This document shows positions 35,485-43,969 of a stretch of 64,000 bases of DNA, one piece after another. The notes beneath the pieces are model-generated. The model saw only the letters and a program-made list of their open reading frames with translations, did no database searches and was not told the DNA's origin. Each line of letters begins with the position of its first letter. Position 1 is the stretch's first letter. The DNA lies in NCBI GenBank assembly GCA_035999765.1, contig CP108521.1, forward strand, positions 5,270,001-5,334,000. Direction: 5' to 3'. A program made the position numbers and the translations under genes. Source of the DNA: Streptomyces sp. NBC_01231. GTDB lineage: Bacteria > Actinomycetota > Actinomycetes > Streptomycetales > Streptomycetaceae.

Positions 35485-36651
35485 TCAGGTGGCCACCCAC
35501 TTCTCCTCGCTGCGGCGCAGCAGGCCCCACAGCGAGGAGAAGTAGACGGCGTGTTGGAACAGGTCGTAGAGCATCTCCGGGACCATCAGCGCCGCGACCA
35601 GGATGGCCCGGGGGCCGGCGCGGCGTACGGAGACGATCTTCTCGACCATGAAGATCAGGCCGATCGCGGTCCAGAACGGCGAGAAGCCGGGCCAGCCGTA
35701 CAGGGTCGTGTACGTGGCCACGAAGGTCAGGTAGACGAGGAAGGACAGCGCGCCGAAGCCCATCAGGAACTGCTGGGCGAAGTAGCGGGCGGTGACCCGG
35801 GTCCAGCCGTAGTCGCGCAGGTTCTCCAGGGCGCCGCGCTGCCAGCGCAGGCGCTGGTGCCACAGCTTGCCCAGGGTGGGCATGACCTCGGTGGTGACGG
35901 CGCAGCCGGCCGGCGACATGGTGCGGTAGCCGAGGGTCTTGACCGCCTTGGTCATCTCGTCGTCCTCGGTGAGCGAGGCGAGGCTGTAGTAGCTCGAGCC
36001 GCCGCCGATCACGCCGTCGCGGCGGGCGGTGCGCACCTCGCGCAGCACCCGGGCGCGGAACATGGTGCCGGTGCCGGTGAGGACCTGTGCCTTGCCGCCG
36101 GTGCGTTCCAGTTCCCAGGCGTAGCGGTGGAACTCCATGCGTTGGAGCAGGCCGAGGAGGCCGCCGCCGGGTTCGCCGTAGAAGACGCCGCCGACGGCGC
36201 CGACCTTGCGGTTGACGGTGGCGAGAGCGGTCTCGGCGAACGTCGGGTCGAGAACGGTGTCGGCGTCCTGCACCAGCAGCAGGTCCCGGTCGTCCAGATG
36301 GGGCAGGATCCAGGCGATGGCCTGGTTGAGGGCGCCGGCCTTCTTGTGGGTGTTGCCGTGCGTGTGGAAGACCTGCGCGCCGTACGCCTCGGCGATCACG
36401 GCGGTGTCGTCGGTGCAGTTGTCGGCGACGACCACGATGAGGTCCGGGCTCCGGGTCTGGTCCCACAGGCCCTGGATGGAGGCGGCGATGCGGTCCTGCT
36501 CGTTGTGGGCCGGGATCAGCGCCGCGAGCCGCGGCACGGGGCCGGGTGCGTCGGGGGCGGCGTGGGCCCGGCGGGCGGCGTGCCGACCGTGGTTGCGTCG
36601 GTACGGATCGCGGGCCGGGGTGGTCGCCGCAGGGGAAGCGAGGTCGAGCAC
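35485..36651 (-). CDS. Membrane GT2 processive glycosyltransferase
   Basis: Family 2 polysaccharide synthase of 388 residues from GTG 36651. Catalytic motifs are complete: LIPAHNEQDRI (UDP-sugar binding), VQDADTVLD (DxD), LTEDDEMTK (catalytic base) and HQRLRWQRGA (the QxxRW motif of processive enzymes). Three to four membrane helices occupy the C-terminal third (about 290-385). The frame is open up to ATG 36795, adding 48 residues (MHRASTDNLEHSVTWGVLCG) that look atypical, so the start is uncertain. Similar enzymes make chitin-, hyaluronan- or poly-GlcNAc-like glycans; product unknown. Confidence 0.85.
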   Translation of the reverse strand: MLDLASPAATTPARDPYRRNHGRHAARRAHAAPDAPGPVPRLAALIPAHNEQDRIAASIQGLWDQTRSPDLIVVVADNCTDDTAVIAEAYGAQVFHTHGNTHKKAGALNQAIAWILPHLDDRDLLLVQDADTVLDPTFAETALATVNRKVGAVGGVFYGEPGGGLLGLLQRMEFHRYAWELERTGGKAQVLTGTGTMFRARVLREVRTARRDGVIGGGSSYYSLASLTEDDEMTKAVKTLGYRTMSPAGCAVTTEVMPTLGKLWHQRLRWQRGALENLRDYGWTRVTARYFAQQFLMGFGALSFLVYLTFVATYTTLYGWPGFSPFWTAIGLIFMVEKIVSVRRAGPRAILVAALMVPEMLYDLFQHAVYFSSLWGLLRRSEEKWVAT

Positions 36652-36948
36652 GTGGCCCCCCAGGTGCGGTGGTAGGGCCCGGTGCCGCGTACACCTCCGG
36701 GCTTCAGGACCCAGAGTCTTCACGACAATCACACAACCACACAAGACACCCCAGGTCACGGAATGCTCAAGGTTGTCAGTGCTTGCCCTGTGCATACCGT
36801 GCCGGGGGTCCTGTACCGCTCCAGTGCTTGTGCCCGAAATGCACGCGCCTGCAAGGCTCGTGCCGGTAACTGCTTGTGCCTGTAACGCTCGTGCCCGGAA
36901 CTGCTTGTGCCCGGAATGCGGGGTTCCGGCCGTCCGTCTGCCGCTCTG
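36652..36948. other. Intergenic region with degenerate 16-bp repeats
   Basis: About 300 bp between the glycosyltransferase start and the DUF6458 gene, both on the minus strand. The left half may code for the glycosyltransferase N-terminus if ATG 36795 is used. The right half holds the repeat array at 36824-36917. Confidence 0.5.
36824..36917. repeat. Degenerate 15-16-bp repeat (TGCTYGTGCCCGKAA)
   Basis: One outlying copy at 36824-36840 and four in tandem at 36855-36917. Units alternate between TGCTTGTGCC and GCTCGTGCC forms. Confidence 0.7.
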
Positions 36949-37194
36949 TCAGACGCCGTAGCCGTCGCTGTATCCGTCGCGGGTGTGGTGCCGCTCCTCG
37001 ACGACCGTGGTCGTGGGCGGGGGAACGACCCGCCTGCGCCGGGCGATGCTGCTGAACGTCGAGACGCCGATCAGACCCACGATCATCAGGATGATGCCGA
37101 CCAGGTCGAGGTTTACCCCCTGCATGTCCCAGTCGGTCGCGAACGTGAGGATGGCTCCCACGGCGATGAGGATGATGCATCCGCCGAGGCCCAT
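36949..37194 (-). CDS. DUF6458-family small membrane protein
   Basis: 81 residues: two membrane helices (about 2-20 and 31-50) joined by TDWDMQGVNLDLVG, then a basic stretch RRRR and a hydrophilic tail ending DGYSDGYGV. This matches the actinobacterial DUF6458 pattern, function unknown. ATG 37194. It stands alone between the aminopeptidase and glycosyltransferase genes. Confidence 0.82.
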   Translation of the reverse strand: MGLGGCIILIAVGAILTFATDWDMQGVNLDLVGIILMIVGLIGVSTFSSIARRRRVVPPPTTTVVEERHHTRDGYSDGYGV

Positions 37195-37293
37195 GGCTGT
37201 TGCCTCCCTGTCCGGTCCGGTCGTTCCGGTCCGTGACTGCGGGTACCCCGGTTGTCAACCCCCATGCAGCGCCGAGCCTTTCCGTAACGGGAC

Positions 37294-38619
37294 CTATCCC
37301 TCCAGGAACGCCACCAGCGCGTTCGCCAGCAGATACGGGTCGTCCGCACCGCACAACTCGCGGGCGCTGTGCATGGACAGGATGGCGACACCGATGTCGA
37401 CGGTGTGGATGCCGTGCCGGGCCGCGGTGATCGGGCCGATCGTGGTGCCGCAGGGCATGGAGTTGTTGGACACGAAGGACTGGAAGGGCACGCCGGCCTT
37501 CTCGCAGGCGGCGGCGAAGACCGCACGGCCCGAACCGTCCGTGGCGTAGCGGTTGTTGACGTTGACCTTGAGGATCGGGCCGCCGTTGACGCGCGGGTGG
37601 TGCGTCGGGTCGTGGCGTTCCGCGTAGTTGGGGTGCACCGCGTGGCCGGTGTCCGAGGACAGGCAGACGGTGCCCGCGAAGGCTCTCGCCCGGTCCTCGT
37701 ACGACCCTCCGCGCGCGAAGACCGACCGCTCCAGCACACCGCCGAGCAGCGGCCCGTCCGCGCCCGTGTCCGACTGCGAGCCGGTCTCCTCGTGGTCGAA
37801 GGCGGCCAGCACCGGGATGTACGGGCCGTCGCCCTGCCGCGCGGATGCCGGGCCGTCGCCGGAGCCCCCGGCCAGCGCGGCCAGCGCGGTCACCCCGGCG
37901 TGCACCGACAGGAGGTTGTCCATGCGCGGTCCGGCGACCAGTTCGTTGTCGCGGCCCAGGTAGGACGGCGGCTCCACGGAGTGGGTCATCAGGTCCCAGC
38001 CGGTCACCTCGCCCGCGCCGAGCTCGCACTCCTCCTCCAGGAAGGCGATCAGGTCACCGTCGCGCACGTCGCCACCCAGCCCCCAGATGGGCTGCAGATG
38101 CCGCTGCTTGTCCAGCTTGAGGCCCTCGGCCGACACGGAACGGTCCAGGTGGATGGCGAGTTGGGGCACCCGCAGCAGCGGCCGGTCGACGTTCACCAGG
38201 CGCGTCGAACCGTCCCGCAGGGTCAGCCGGCCCGCCAGCCCCAGGTCGCGGTCGAGCCACGTGTTCAGCAGCGGCCCGCCGTAGATCTCCACGGCCACCT
38301 GCCGCCAGCCCTGTGCCCCGAAGTCGGGCCGCGGCTTGACCCGCAGGTTGGGGGAGTCGGTGTGCGCGCCGACGATCCGGAACGGTGTGTGCGCGGCGGC
38401 GTCCTCGGGGACGTACCAGGCCACGATCGCCCCGCCGCGCAGTACGTACTTGCCGCCGCTGGTCCCGTCCCAGGCGTCCGTCTCCGAGACCTGCCGGAAG
38501 CCGGCCTTCTCCAGCCGCGCGGCGGCGTTGGCCACCGCGTGGTAGGGCGACGGGCTCGCCGCGAGGAAGGACATCAGGTCATCGGTGAGTCCGCGGTCGA
38601 AGCGGGAGGGTTCGCTCAT
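37294..38619 (-). CDS. M18-family aminopeptidase
   Basis: Aspartyl aminopeptidase-type di-zinc exopeptidase, 441 residues. Metal and catalytic motifs are complete: GAHTDSPNLR (about 88), AGPRMDNLLS (about 227), FDHEETGSQSDTGA (about 265), LSSDTGHAVHPNY (about 315) and the C-terminal SMHSARELCG with the last His ligand. Cytosolic and probably dodecameric, releasing N-terminal acidic or neutral residues. ATG 38619. A strong hairpin at 38639-38678 separates it from the upstream acyl-CoA dehydrogenase gene. Confidence 0.92.
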   Translation of the reverse strand: MSEPSRFDRGLTDDLMSFLAASPSPYHAVANAAARLEKAGFRQVSETDAWDGTSGGKYVLRGGAIVAWYVPEDAAAHTPFRIVGAHTDSPNLRVKPRPDFGAQGWRQVAVEIYGGPLLNTWLDRDLGLAGRLTLRDGSTRLVNVDRPLLRVPQLAIHLDRSVSAEGLKLDKQRHLQPIWGLGGDVRDGDLIAFLEEECELGAGEVTGWDLMTHSVEPPSYLGRDNELVAGPRMDNLLSVHAGVTALAALAGGSGDGPASARQGDGPYIPVLAAFDHEETGSQSDTGADGPLLGGVLERSVFARGGSYEDRARAFAGTVCLSSDTGHAVHPNYAERHDPTHHPRVNGGPILKVNVNNRYATDGSGRAVFAAACEKAGVPFQSFVSNNSMPCGTTIGPITAARHGIHTVDIGVAILSMHSARELCGADDPYLLANALVAFLEG

Positions 38620-38638
38620 GGGTTCACCTTAACGACGG

Positions 38639-38678
38639 GCGAAGGCCCGCTCCCCGGGTCTGGGGAGCGGGCCTTCGC
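38639..38678 (-). terminator. Terminator of the acyl-CoA dehydrogenase gene
   Basis: GCGAAGGCCCGCTCCCC (38639-38655) and its exact complement (38662-38678) form a perfect 17-bp stem with a 6-nt loop. Confidence 0.9.
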
Positions 38679-38758
38679 GGGGGCTGATCGAAGGAATCGG
38701 AGGGATCAGAAGGACCGGAAGGGCGGAAAGGACCTGCGGGGCCGGAAGGCGACGAAGC

Positions 38759-40600
38759 TCAGAACGCGGCCTCGTCCAGCTCCATCAGGTCCAGCTCCAC
38801 GCCCTCGGCGATCTTGCGGGCCAGGGTCACGCCCGGCAGGACGTTGGCCGCGAAGAACTTCGCCGCCGCGATCTTGCCGGTGTAGAAGGCCACGTCCTTG
38901 GCGGAGACGGCCTTCGTGGAGGCCGTCTCCAGCTTCTCGGCGGCGATCGCGGCGCCCTTGAGGAGCAGGTAGCCGACGACCACGTCGCCGGAGGCCAGCA
39001 GCAGGCGGGTGCTGTTCAGGCCCACCTTGTAGATGTTCTTGACGTCCTGCTCAGTGGCCGCGAGGTCGGTCAGCATCAGACCGACGATGGCCTCCAGCTC
39101 GACGGCGGCCTTGGCGAGGTGCTCGCGGGCCGCGGAGAGCTCCTCGCCACCGGTGCCCAGCGCCAGGAACTTCTTGATGTCCTCGGCGAGGGAGTTCAGG
39201 GCCGCGCCCTGGTTGCGGACGATCTTCCGGAAGAAGAAGTCCTGGCCCTGGATCGCGGTGGTGCCCTCGTACAGGGTGTCGATCTTGGCGTCCCGGATGT
39301 ACTGCTCGATCGGGTACTCCTGAAGGAAGCCGGAGCCGCCGAAGGTCTGCAGGGACTGGGCGAGCAGCTCGTAGGCCTTCTCGGAGCCGTAGCCCTTCAC
39401 GATCGGCAGGAGCAGGTCGTTGAGGGCGTGCTCGGTGGAGGCGTCCTCGCCGTTCGTCTCCTTGACCTGGATCTCGTCCTGGACGGCCGCGGTGTACATC
39501 ACCAGGGCGCGCATGCCCTCCGCGTACGCCTTCTGCGTCATCAGCGAGCGGCGCACGTCCGGGTGGTGCGTGATGGTGACCTTGGGCGCGGCCTTGTCCA
39601 TGAAGTTCGCCAGGTCGGGGCCCTGGACGCGCTCCTTGGCGTACTCCAGCGCGTTCAGGTAGCCCGTCGACAGCGTGGAGATCGCCTTCGTGCCGACCAT
39701 CATCCGGGCGAACTCGATGATCCGGAACATCTGGCGGATGCCGTCGTGCTTGTCGCCGATCAGCCAGCCCTTGGCGGGGTGCCGGTCGCCGAAGGTCATC
39801 TCGCAGGTGTTGGAGGCCTTCAGGCCCATCTTGTGCTCGACGTTGGTGGCGTAGGCGCCGTTGCGCTCGCCCAGCTCGCCGGTCTCGAAGTCGAAGAGGT
39901 ACTTGGGGACGAGGAAGAGGGAGAGCCCCTTGGTACCGGGCCCGGCACCCTCCGGCCTGGCCAGCACGTAGTGGAGGATGTTCTCCGACATGTCGTGCTC
40001 ACCGGACGTGATGAACCGCTTCACGCCCTCGATGTGCCAGGAGCCGTCCTCCTGCTGGACCGCCTTGGTGCGGCCGGCGCCCACGTCGGAGCCCGCGTCG
40101 GGCTCGGTGAGGACCATCGTCGAACCCCACTGCTTGTCGACGGCGATCTGCGCGATCTTCTTCTGTACGTCGTTGCCCTCCTCGAAGAGGACGCCCGCGA
40201 AGGCGGGGCCGGAGGAGTACATCCACACGGCCGGGTTGGCGCCGAGGACCAGCTCCGCGTAGGCCCAGATCAGGGAGCGGGGCGCGGTCGTGCCGCCGAT
40301 CTCCTCGGGCAGGCCGAGGCGCCAGTACTCGGAGTCCATGAAGGCCTGGTAGCCCTTCTTGAAGGACGCCGGTACGGGCGCGGTGTTGGTCTCCGGGTCG
40401 AACACCGGCGGGTTGCGGTCGGCGTCGGTGAAGGACTCCGCCAGCTCGTTCTCCGAGAGGCGGGTCAGCTCCTCGAGGATGCTCTTCGCGGTGTCCGTGT
40501 CCATCTCCGCGAACGGACCGGTCCCGTACAGCTTGTCGCGCCCGAGCACCTCGAAGAGGTTGAACTCGATGTCGCGGAGATTCGACTTGTAGTGCCCCAT
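38759..40600 (-). CDS. Acyl-CoA dehydrogenase (long form)
   Basis: FAD-dependent acyl-CoA dehydrogenase of 613 residues, the long AcdA/FadE5-like type. An N-terminal extension (1-35, [20 protein letters not shown]) is typical of this class. Flavin-domain motifs include [18 protein letters not shown] and [10 protein letters not shown]; the catalytic Glu region is [17 protein letters not shown] (about 440). A C-terminal helical domain follows (about 480-610). ATG 40600 is preferred to an in-frame start at 40645. Two TACC-N4-RGTA-like boxes lie in its promoter region. Acts in beta-oxidation. Confidence 0.93.
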   Translation of the reverse strand: MGHYKSNLRDIEFNLFEVLGRDKLYGTGPFAEMDTDTAKSILEELTRLSENELAESFTDADRNPPVFDPETNTAPVPASFKKGYQAFMDSEYWRLGLPEEIGGTTAPRSLIWAYAELVLGANPAVWMYSSGPAFAGVLFEEGNDVQKKIAQIAVDKQWGSTMVLTEPDAGSDVGAGRTKAVQQEDGSWHIEGVKRFITSGEHDMSENILHYVLARPEGAGPGTKGLSLFLVPKYLFDFETGELGERNGAYATNVEHKMGLKASNTCEMTFGDRHPAKGWLIGDKHDGIRQMFRIIEFARMMVGTKAISTLSTGYLNALEYAKERVQGPDLANFMDKAAPKVTITHHPDVRRSLMTQKAYAEGMRALVMYTAAVQDEIQVKETNGEDASTEHALNDLLLPIVKGYGSEKAYELLAQSLQTFGGSGFLQEYPIEQYIRDAKIDTLYEGTTAIQGQDFFFRKIVRNQGAALNSLAEDIKKFLALGTGGEELSAAREHLAKAAVELEAIVGLMLTDLAATEQDVKNIYKVGLNSTRLLLASGDVVVGYLLLKGAAIAAEKLETASTKAVSAKDVAFYTGKIAAAKFFAANVLPGVTLARKIAEGVELDLMELDEAAF

Positions 40601-40656
40601 GGCGACGGCTCCGTAAGGGATCGGCGAGGCGCGTACTCCTCGCAACCTAGTTCACG

Positions 40657-40694
40657 TACCAATCAGTAGCTCCCGATGATGCTACCCGTCGGTA
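40657..40694. promoter_or_regulatory. Two TACCNNNNRGTA-like boxes
   Basis: TACCAATCAGTA (40657-40668) and TACCCGTCGGTA (40683-40694), 26 bp apart, lie 57-94 bp before the acyl-CoA dehydrogenase start. They may be a TetR-type fatty-acid regulator site. Confidence 0.45.
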
Positions 40695-40754
40695 ATAAGA
40701 AGCAACCCCTACGCGGGCAAGTGTGAGAAGGGTCTAGTCGGTACGCTTGCGCGC

Positions 40755-41225
40755 ATGTACGGCTACGACCAGAACGCCGGCGCTCAGCAGCAGTACGCCC
40801 CGCCGCAGCAGCCCATGTCCGGCGCGGGCGGCTACGGGCAGCAGTCGCCGCTGTACCCGGAGCCGTCACCGCCCTCGCTCGCCGACGCGGTGCGTGCCTT
40901 CACCACCGGCCAGGTGACCGCGGAGGACTTCCAGCAGGTCTTCGCGACCTCGAAGGTCTACTGCCCGCGCGGCGACAACCCCGGCTTCCTCGCCCTGCAC
41001 AACACCCAGCAGCCGGTGATCCCGATGTTCACCTCGCTCAAGGAACTGCGCCGGTACGCGGGCAAGGAGTCCAAGTACTTCGTGATCACCGGCGCCGAGG
41101 TGATCGACCTGCTCCCGACCGGGTACGGCTTCGTCCTCGACATGGAGGGCGAGCACCGGATGGTGTTCGACGCGAAGGCCGTGGAGCAGATGGTCGAGTT
41201 CGCCATGCGCCGGATGTACGGCTAG
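40755..41225 (+). CDS. SseB-domain protein
   Basis: 156 residues. A Gln/Pro/Gly/Tyr-rich disordered N-terminus (1-38) is followed by an SseB N-terminal-type domain (about 42-150) with VYCPRGDNPGFLAL, VIPMFTSLKELRRYAG and GYGFVLDMEG. Function unknown; common in Streptomyces. No Shine-Dalgarno sequence; TACGCT at 40742-40747 lies 7 bp before the ATG, so a leaderless message is likely. Confidence 0.83.
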   Translation: MYGYDQNAGAQQQYAPPQQPMSGAGGYGQQSPLYPEPSPPSLADAVRAFTTGQVTAEDFQQVFATSKVYCPRGDNPGFLALHNTQQPVIPMFTSLKELRRYAGKESKYFVITGAEVIDLLPTGYGFVLDMEGEHRMVFDAKAVEQMVEFAMRRMYG

Positions 41226-41270
41226 ATCGGCTGACGGCCGGGCCGGATGCACTGCTGGATCGGCTGTACG

Positions 41271-41298
41271 GCCGGGCCGGACGCATGGCCGGCCCGGC
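41271..41298. terminator. Bidirectional terminator between SseB and TetR genes
   Basis: GCCGGGCCGG (41271-41280) pairs perfectly with CCGGCCCGGC (41289-41298), 8-nt loop. The stretch 41225-41286 also contains a repeated GATCGGCTG-ACGGCCGGGCCGGA block. Confidence 0.7.
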
Positions 41299-41322
41299 TG
41301 AACGCCAAGCCCGGCTGAACAC

Positions 41323-42075
41323 CTAGCCGGACCTCTCCGGCCGGTGCGGCAGTCGTAGCGCCAGTCCGTCCAGCACGACCTCCAGGCCGTAGGTGAACTT
41401 CCCCTCCCGCAGCGCCGCCGGGTCGGTGGCCGCGGTGGCGAAGTCCTCCTGGGGGCCGGCGGGGTGAGCGGGGCCGGCGGTGGCCTCCTGGGCGGCGGGC
41501 AGCAGTCGGGCCACGAAGTCCGCCTCGGTCTCGCCGGAGCGTGCCACCGTGCTCAGCCAGGCCGCCTCGGTGGTGCTCATGCCGATGACGTACGACAGAA
41601 CCGTGTCCATCGCCCCGGACGGCTCGGGGAGCCCGGCCTCCGTGAACAGGCCGGCCAGCCGCTCGGCGAACGACGTCATGTGGGGGCCCAGATAGACGAG
41701 GCCCACCTGGCCGAGGACCGGGGGCAGCCAGGGGTGCCGTAGCGCCGCCGTGCGGAACGACCGGGCGGCCTCGGTGGCGGCGGCCCGCCAGTCGTCCCGG
41801 TCGTCGGCGGACGGTACGTGGAGCTCGGCGGCGACCTCGTCCACGGCGAGTTCCAGCAGCTCGTCCTTGGTGGCCACGTGCCGGTAGAGCGAGGCCGCGC
41901 CGGCGTTCAGGCGGGCGCCCAGCTTGCGCATGCTCAGCGCCTCGATGCCCTCGGCGTCCAGCATGCCGATCGCCTCGCGGACGATCGTCGTTCGGCTGAG
42001 AGTCGGCTGGTCGGACCTGGGCTGGGGGCGGACCCACACGGACGGGATCGGGTTCTGCGTCGCCTTGGCTGTCAC
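41323..42075 (-). CDS. TetR-family repressor of the adjacent efflux pump
   Basis: 250 residues of the TetR/ActII subclass. The HTH (about 30-75) shows SMRKLGARLNAGAASLYRHV, and the C-terminal domain is the tetracycline-repressor type (WLPPVLGQVGLVYLGPHM). GTG 42075 has GAGGAG about 6 bp upstream. It is divergent from a DHA2 multidrug transporter, the standard repressor/pump arrangement, with a perfect inverted repeat (42128-42163) in between. Confidence 0.9.
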   Translation of the reverse strand: MTAKATQNPIPSVWVRPQPRSDQPTLSRTTIVREAIGMLDAEGIEALSMRKLGARLNAGAASLYRHVATKDELLELAVDEVAAELHVPSADDRDDWRAAATEAARSFRTAALRHPWLPPVLGQVGLVYLGPHMTSFAERLAGLFTEAGLPEPSGAMDTVLSYVIGMSTTEAAWLSTVARSGETEADFVARLLPAAQEATAGPAHPAGPQEDFATAATDPAALREGKFTYGLEVVLDGLALRLPHRPERSG

Positions 42076-42127
42076 GGCACTCCTCGGTGCGTACGTCGTT
42101 CGCGTCAAGCGTACAGCGATTGACGTT

Positions 42128-42163
42128 TGCGAACACTGTTCCGTCATGCGTACAGTGTTCGCA
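42128..42163. promoter_or_regulatory. 12-bp inverted repeat, probable TetR operator
   Basis: TGCGAACACTGT (42128-42139) and ACAGTGTTCGCA (42152-42163) are perfect arms with a 12-nt spacer. GCGTACAGYG also repeats at 42109 and 42148. It lies between the divergent TetR and efflux genes. Confidence 0.75.
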
Positions 42164-42204
42164 CCGAAGGAACGGTGTCCGCAAGAGGTTGGAAGGAAAC
42201 CGCT

Positions 42205-43791
42205 ATGGAAGCCCGCAACCCACGTCGTTGGTGGATCCTCGTCGTGCTCTGCATGAGCTCGCTGGTTCTGGTGATCGACAGCATGGCGCTGACCGTCGCG
42301 GTGCCCGCGATGACCGAGGATCTCGGGGCGAGCGCCCAGGACACCCAGTGGATCCTCGACTCCTACATCCTGGTCTTCGCGGGCCTCCTGCTCACCTCCG
42401 GCAGCCTGGGCGACCGCTTCGGCCGGCGGAAGGTGATGCTGATCGGCCTGCTGCTGTTCGGGGCGGCCTCCTTGGCGGCGTCCTTCTGCGGCAACCCCGG
42501 CGAGGTGATCGCCGTACGCGTCGCGATGGGGGTCGGCGGCGCGCTGATCATGCCCTCCACGCTGTCCATCCTCATCACCGTCTTCGACGAGGACGAGCGC
42601 GGCAGGGCGATGGCGGCCTGGGGTTCGGTGTCGATGCTGGGGCTGGTGGGCAGTCCGGTTCTGGGCGGCGTCCTGATCGAGCACTTCTCCTGGCAGGCGA
42701 TCTTCCTCATCAACGTGCCCGTCGTCGCCCTGGCCCTGCTCGCCGGTGTGACCCTCATGCCGGAGTCGAAGGCGCCCTGGCAGAAGGCGGACCCGCTGGG
42801 CGCGGTCCTGTCCGCGGCCGGGATGACCGCGCTGGTGTGGTGGATCATCGAACTCCCGGAGCACGGCGCCCTCGGCGGCCGCTCGGGCCTCACGTTGGCG
42901 GTGGCGGTCGTGTCCCTGGTCGGATTCGTGATCTGGGAGAACGTCAGCAAGGCCCCGATGGTCCCGCTGGTCCTCTTCAAGCACCGCAACTTCAGCGGCG
43001 GTTCGCTGTCCCTGGCCCTCGTCCAGATCGGCAACGGCGGTCTGCTGCTCGTCCTCACCCAGTACCTGCAGTTCGTGCTCGGCTACTCGGCGATCGAGGC
43101 CGGTCTGGCCTTCCTGCCCCTGGCGGTCGCGGCGCTGGTCGGCAACGGGGTGGGCGTCAAGCTGGCCGCCAAGTACGGCAACCGGTACGTGATCCTCGCC
43201 GGGATGCTGGCCATGGTCGTCTGCTTCGTCCTGATGACCACGGTCGACGCCGACTCCGGCTTCACGGTCCCGGCCCTCGCCCTCGGGCTGCTCGGCCTCG
43301 GCGCCGGTCTGGCGATGCCGGCCGCGGTGGGCGCGCTGATGAGCACCATCCCCGAGGACAAGGCGGGTGTCGGCTCGGCCCTGAACGACACCATCCAGCA
43401 GGCCGGCACGGCCCTGGGTATCGCGATCCTCGGCTCGCTGCTGTCGAGCGGCTTCACGTCCCGGATGCCGGCGGACGCACCGGACGAGGCGAAGCACTCG
43501 ATCGCCGGGGCGCTGACGGTCGCGAACGGCGACACCGGCCTGGTCCGGGCGGCCCGGGAGGCGTTCACCGCCTCGATGTCGACGACCTTCATGGTCAGCG
43601 CGATCGGCGTCCTGGTCGCCGCCGTGGTCGCGACGCTGGTGATGCGCGACGACAGGACCGGCGGGGGCGACGAGCTCGATGGGGACGACAAGACCGGCGA
43701 CAAGACCGGCGATGAGCAGGCCGGCGCGAGCAGGGCGGAACCGGCCGGGGCCGGGACGGAGTCGGCCAAGGGGGCAGAGTTGGTCGCCTGA
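42205..43791 (+). CDS. DHA2-family MFS drug efflux transporter
   Basis: 528 residues with 14 predicted membrane helices (EmrB/QacA type). Recognisable are VIDSMALTVAVPAMTEDLG in helix 1, WILDSYILVFAGLLLTSGSL, motif A GDRFGRRKVMLIG (about 70-82), and motif C GLVGSPVLGGVL (about 148-160). The hydrophilic tail (about 480-528) is rich in Asp, Gly and Lys with GDDKTGDKTGDEQ repeats. ATG 42205 has GGAAGGA 7 bp upstream. Proton-coupled export of toxic compounds, repressed by the divergent TetR protein. Confidence 0.92.
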   Translation: MEARNPRRWWILVVLCMSSLVLVIDSMALTVAVPAMTEDLGASAQDTQWILDSYILVFAGLLLTSGSLGDRFGRRKVMLIGLLLFGAASLAASFCGNPGEVIAVRVAMGVGGALIMPSTLSILITVFDEDERGRAMAAWGSVSMLGLVGSPVLGGVLIEHFSWQAIFLINVPVVALALLAGVTLMPESKAPWQKADPLGAVLSAAGMTALVWWIIELPEHGALGGRSGLTLAVAVVSLVGFVIWENVSKAPMVPLVLFKHRNFSGGSLSLALVQIGNGGLLLVLTQYLQFVLGYSAIEAGLAFLPLAVAALVGNGVGVKLAAKYGNRYVILAGMLAMVVCFVLMTTVDADSGFTVPALALGLLGLGAGLAMPAAVGALMSTIPEDKAGVGSALNDTIQQAGTALGIAILGSLLSSGFTSRMPADAPDEAKHSIAGALTVANGDTGLVRAAREAFTASMSTTFMVSAIGVLVAAVVATLVMRDDRTGGGDELDGDDKTGDKTGDEQAGASRAEPAGAGTESAKGAELVA

Positions 43792-43808
43792 GCCTGGTTG
43801 AGTGGTCG

Positions 43809-43846
43809 CAGGAGGCCGGTGCCCCGCGCGGGGCACCGGCCTCCTG
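43809..43846. terminator. 38-bp perfect palindrome behind the efflux gene
   Basis: CAGGAGGCCGGTGCCCCGC is followed directly by its exact reverse complement. It can form a 17-bp stem with a GCGC loop. Probable terminator, 17 bp behind the stop. Confidence 0.85.
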
Positions 43847-43926
43847 GCGTTGTTCGCGTCCGTCGCCCCCTCCTGTAGCCCCCAGCGGGAATGCCTGCCG
43901 CGCTGTGTCGGTTAGGGGTGGCAGAA

Positions 43927-43942
43927 AGTTCAATGCTCAACT
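43927..43942. promoter_or_regulatory. Possible operator before pirin gene
   Basis: AGTTCAATGCTCAACT is an imperfect palindrome in an AT-rich patch 28 bp before the pirin start. It is reminiscent of MarR-type sites; no regulator is adjacent. Confidence 0.35.
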
Positions 43943-43969
43943 AAACTCGGAGCACAAGGAGGTACCGAC

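Noticed and set aside
36776..38029. A 417-codon minus-strand frame over the DUF6458 and aminopeptidase genes
   Set aside because: It is a frame shadow of the aminopeptidase; its composition is Arg/Gly/Pro-rich and it has no motif.
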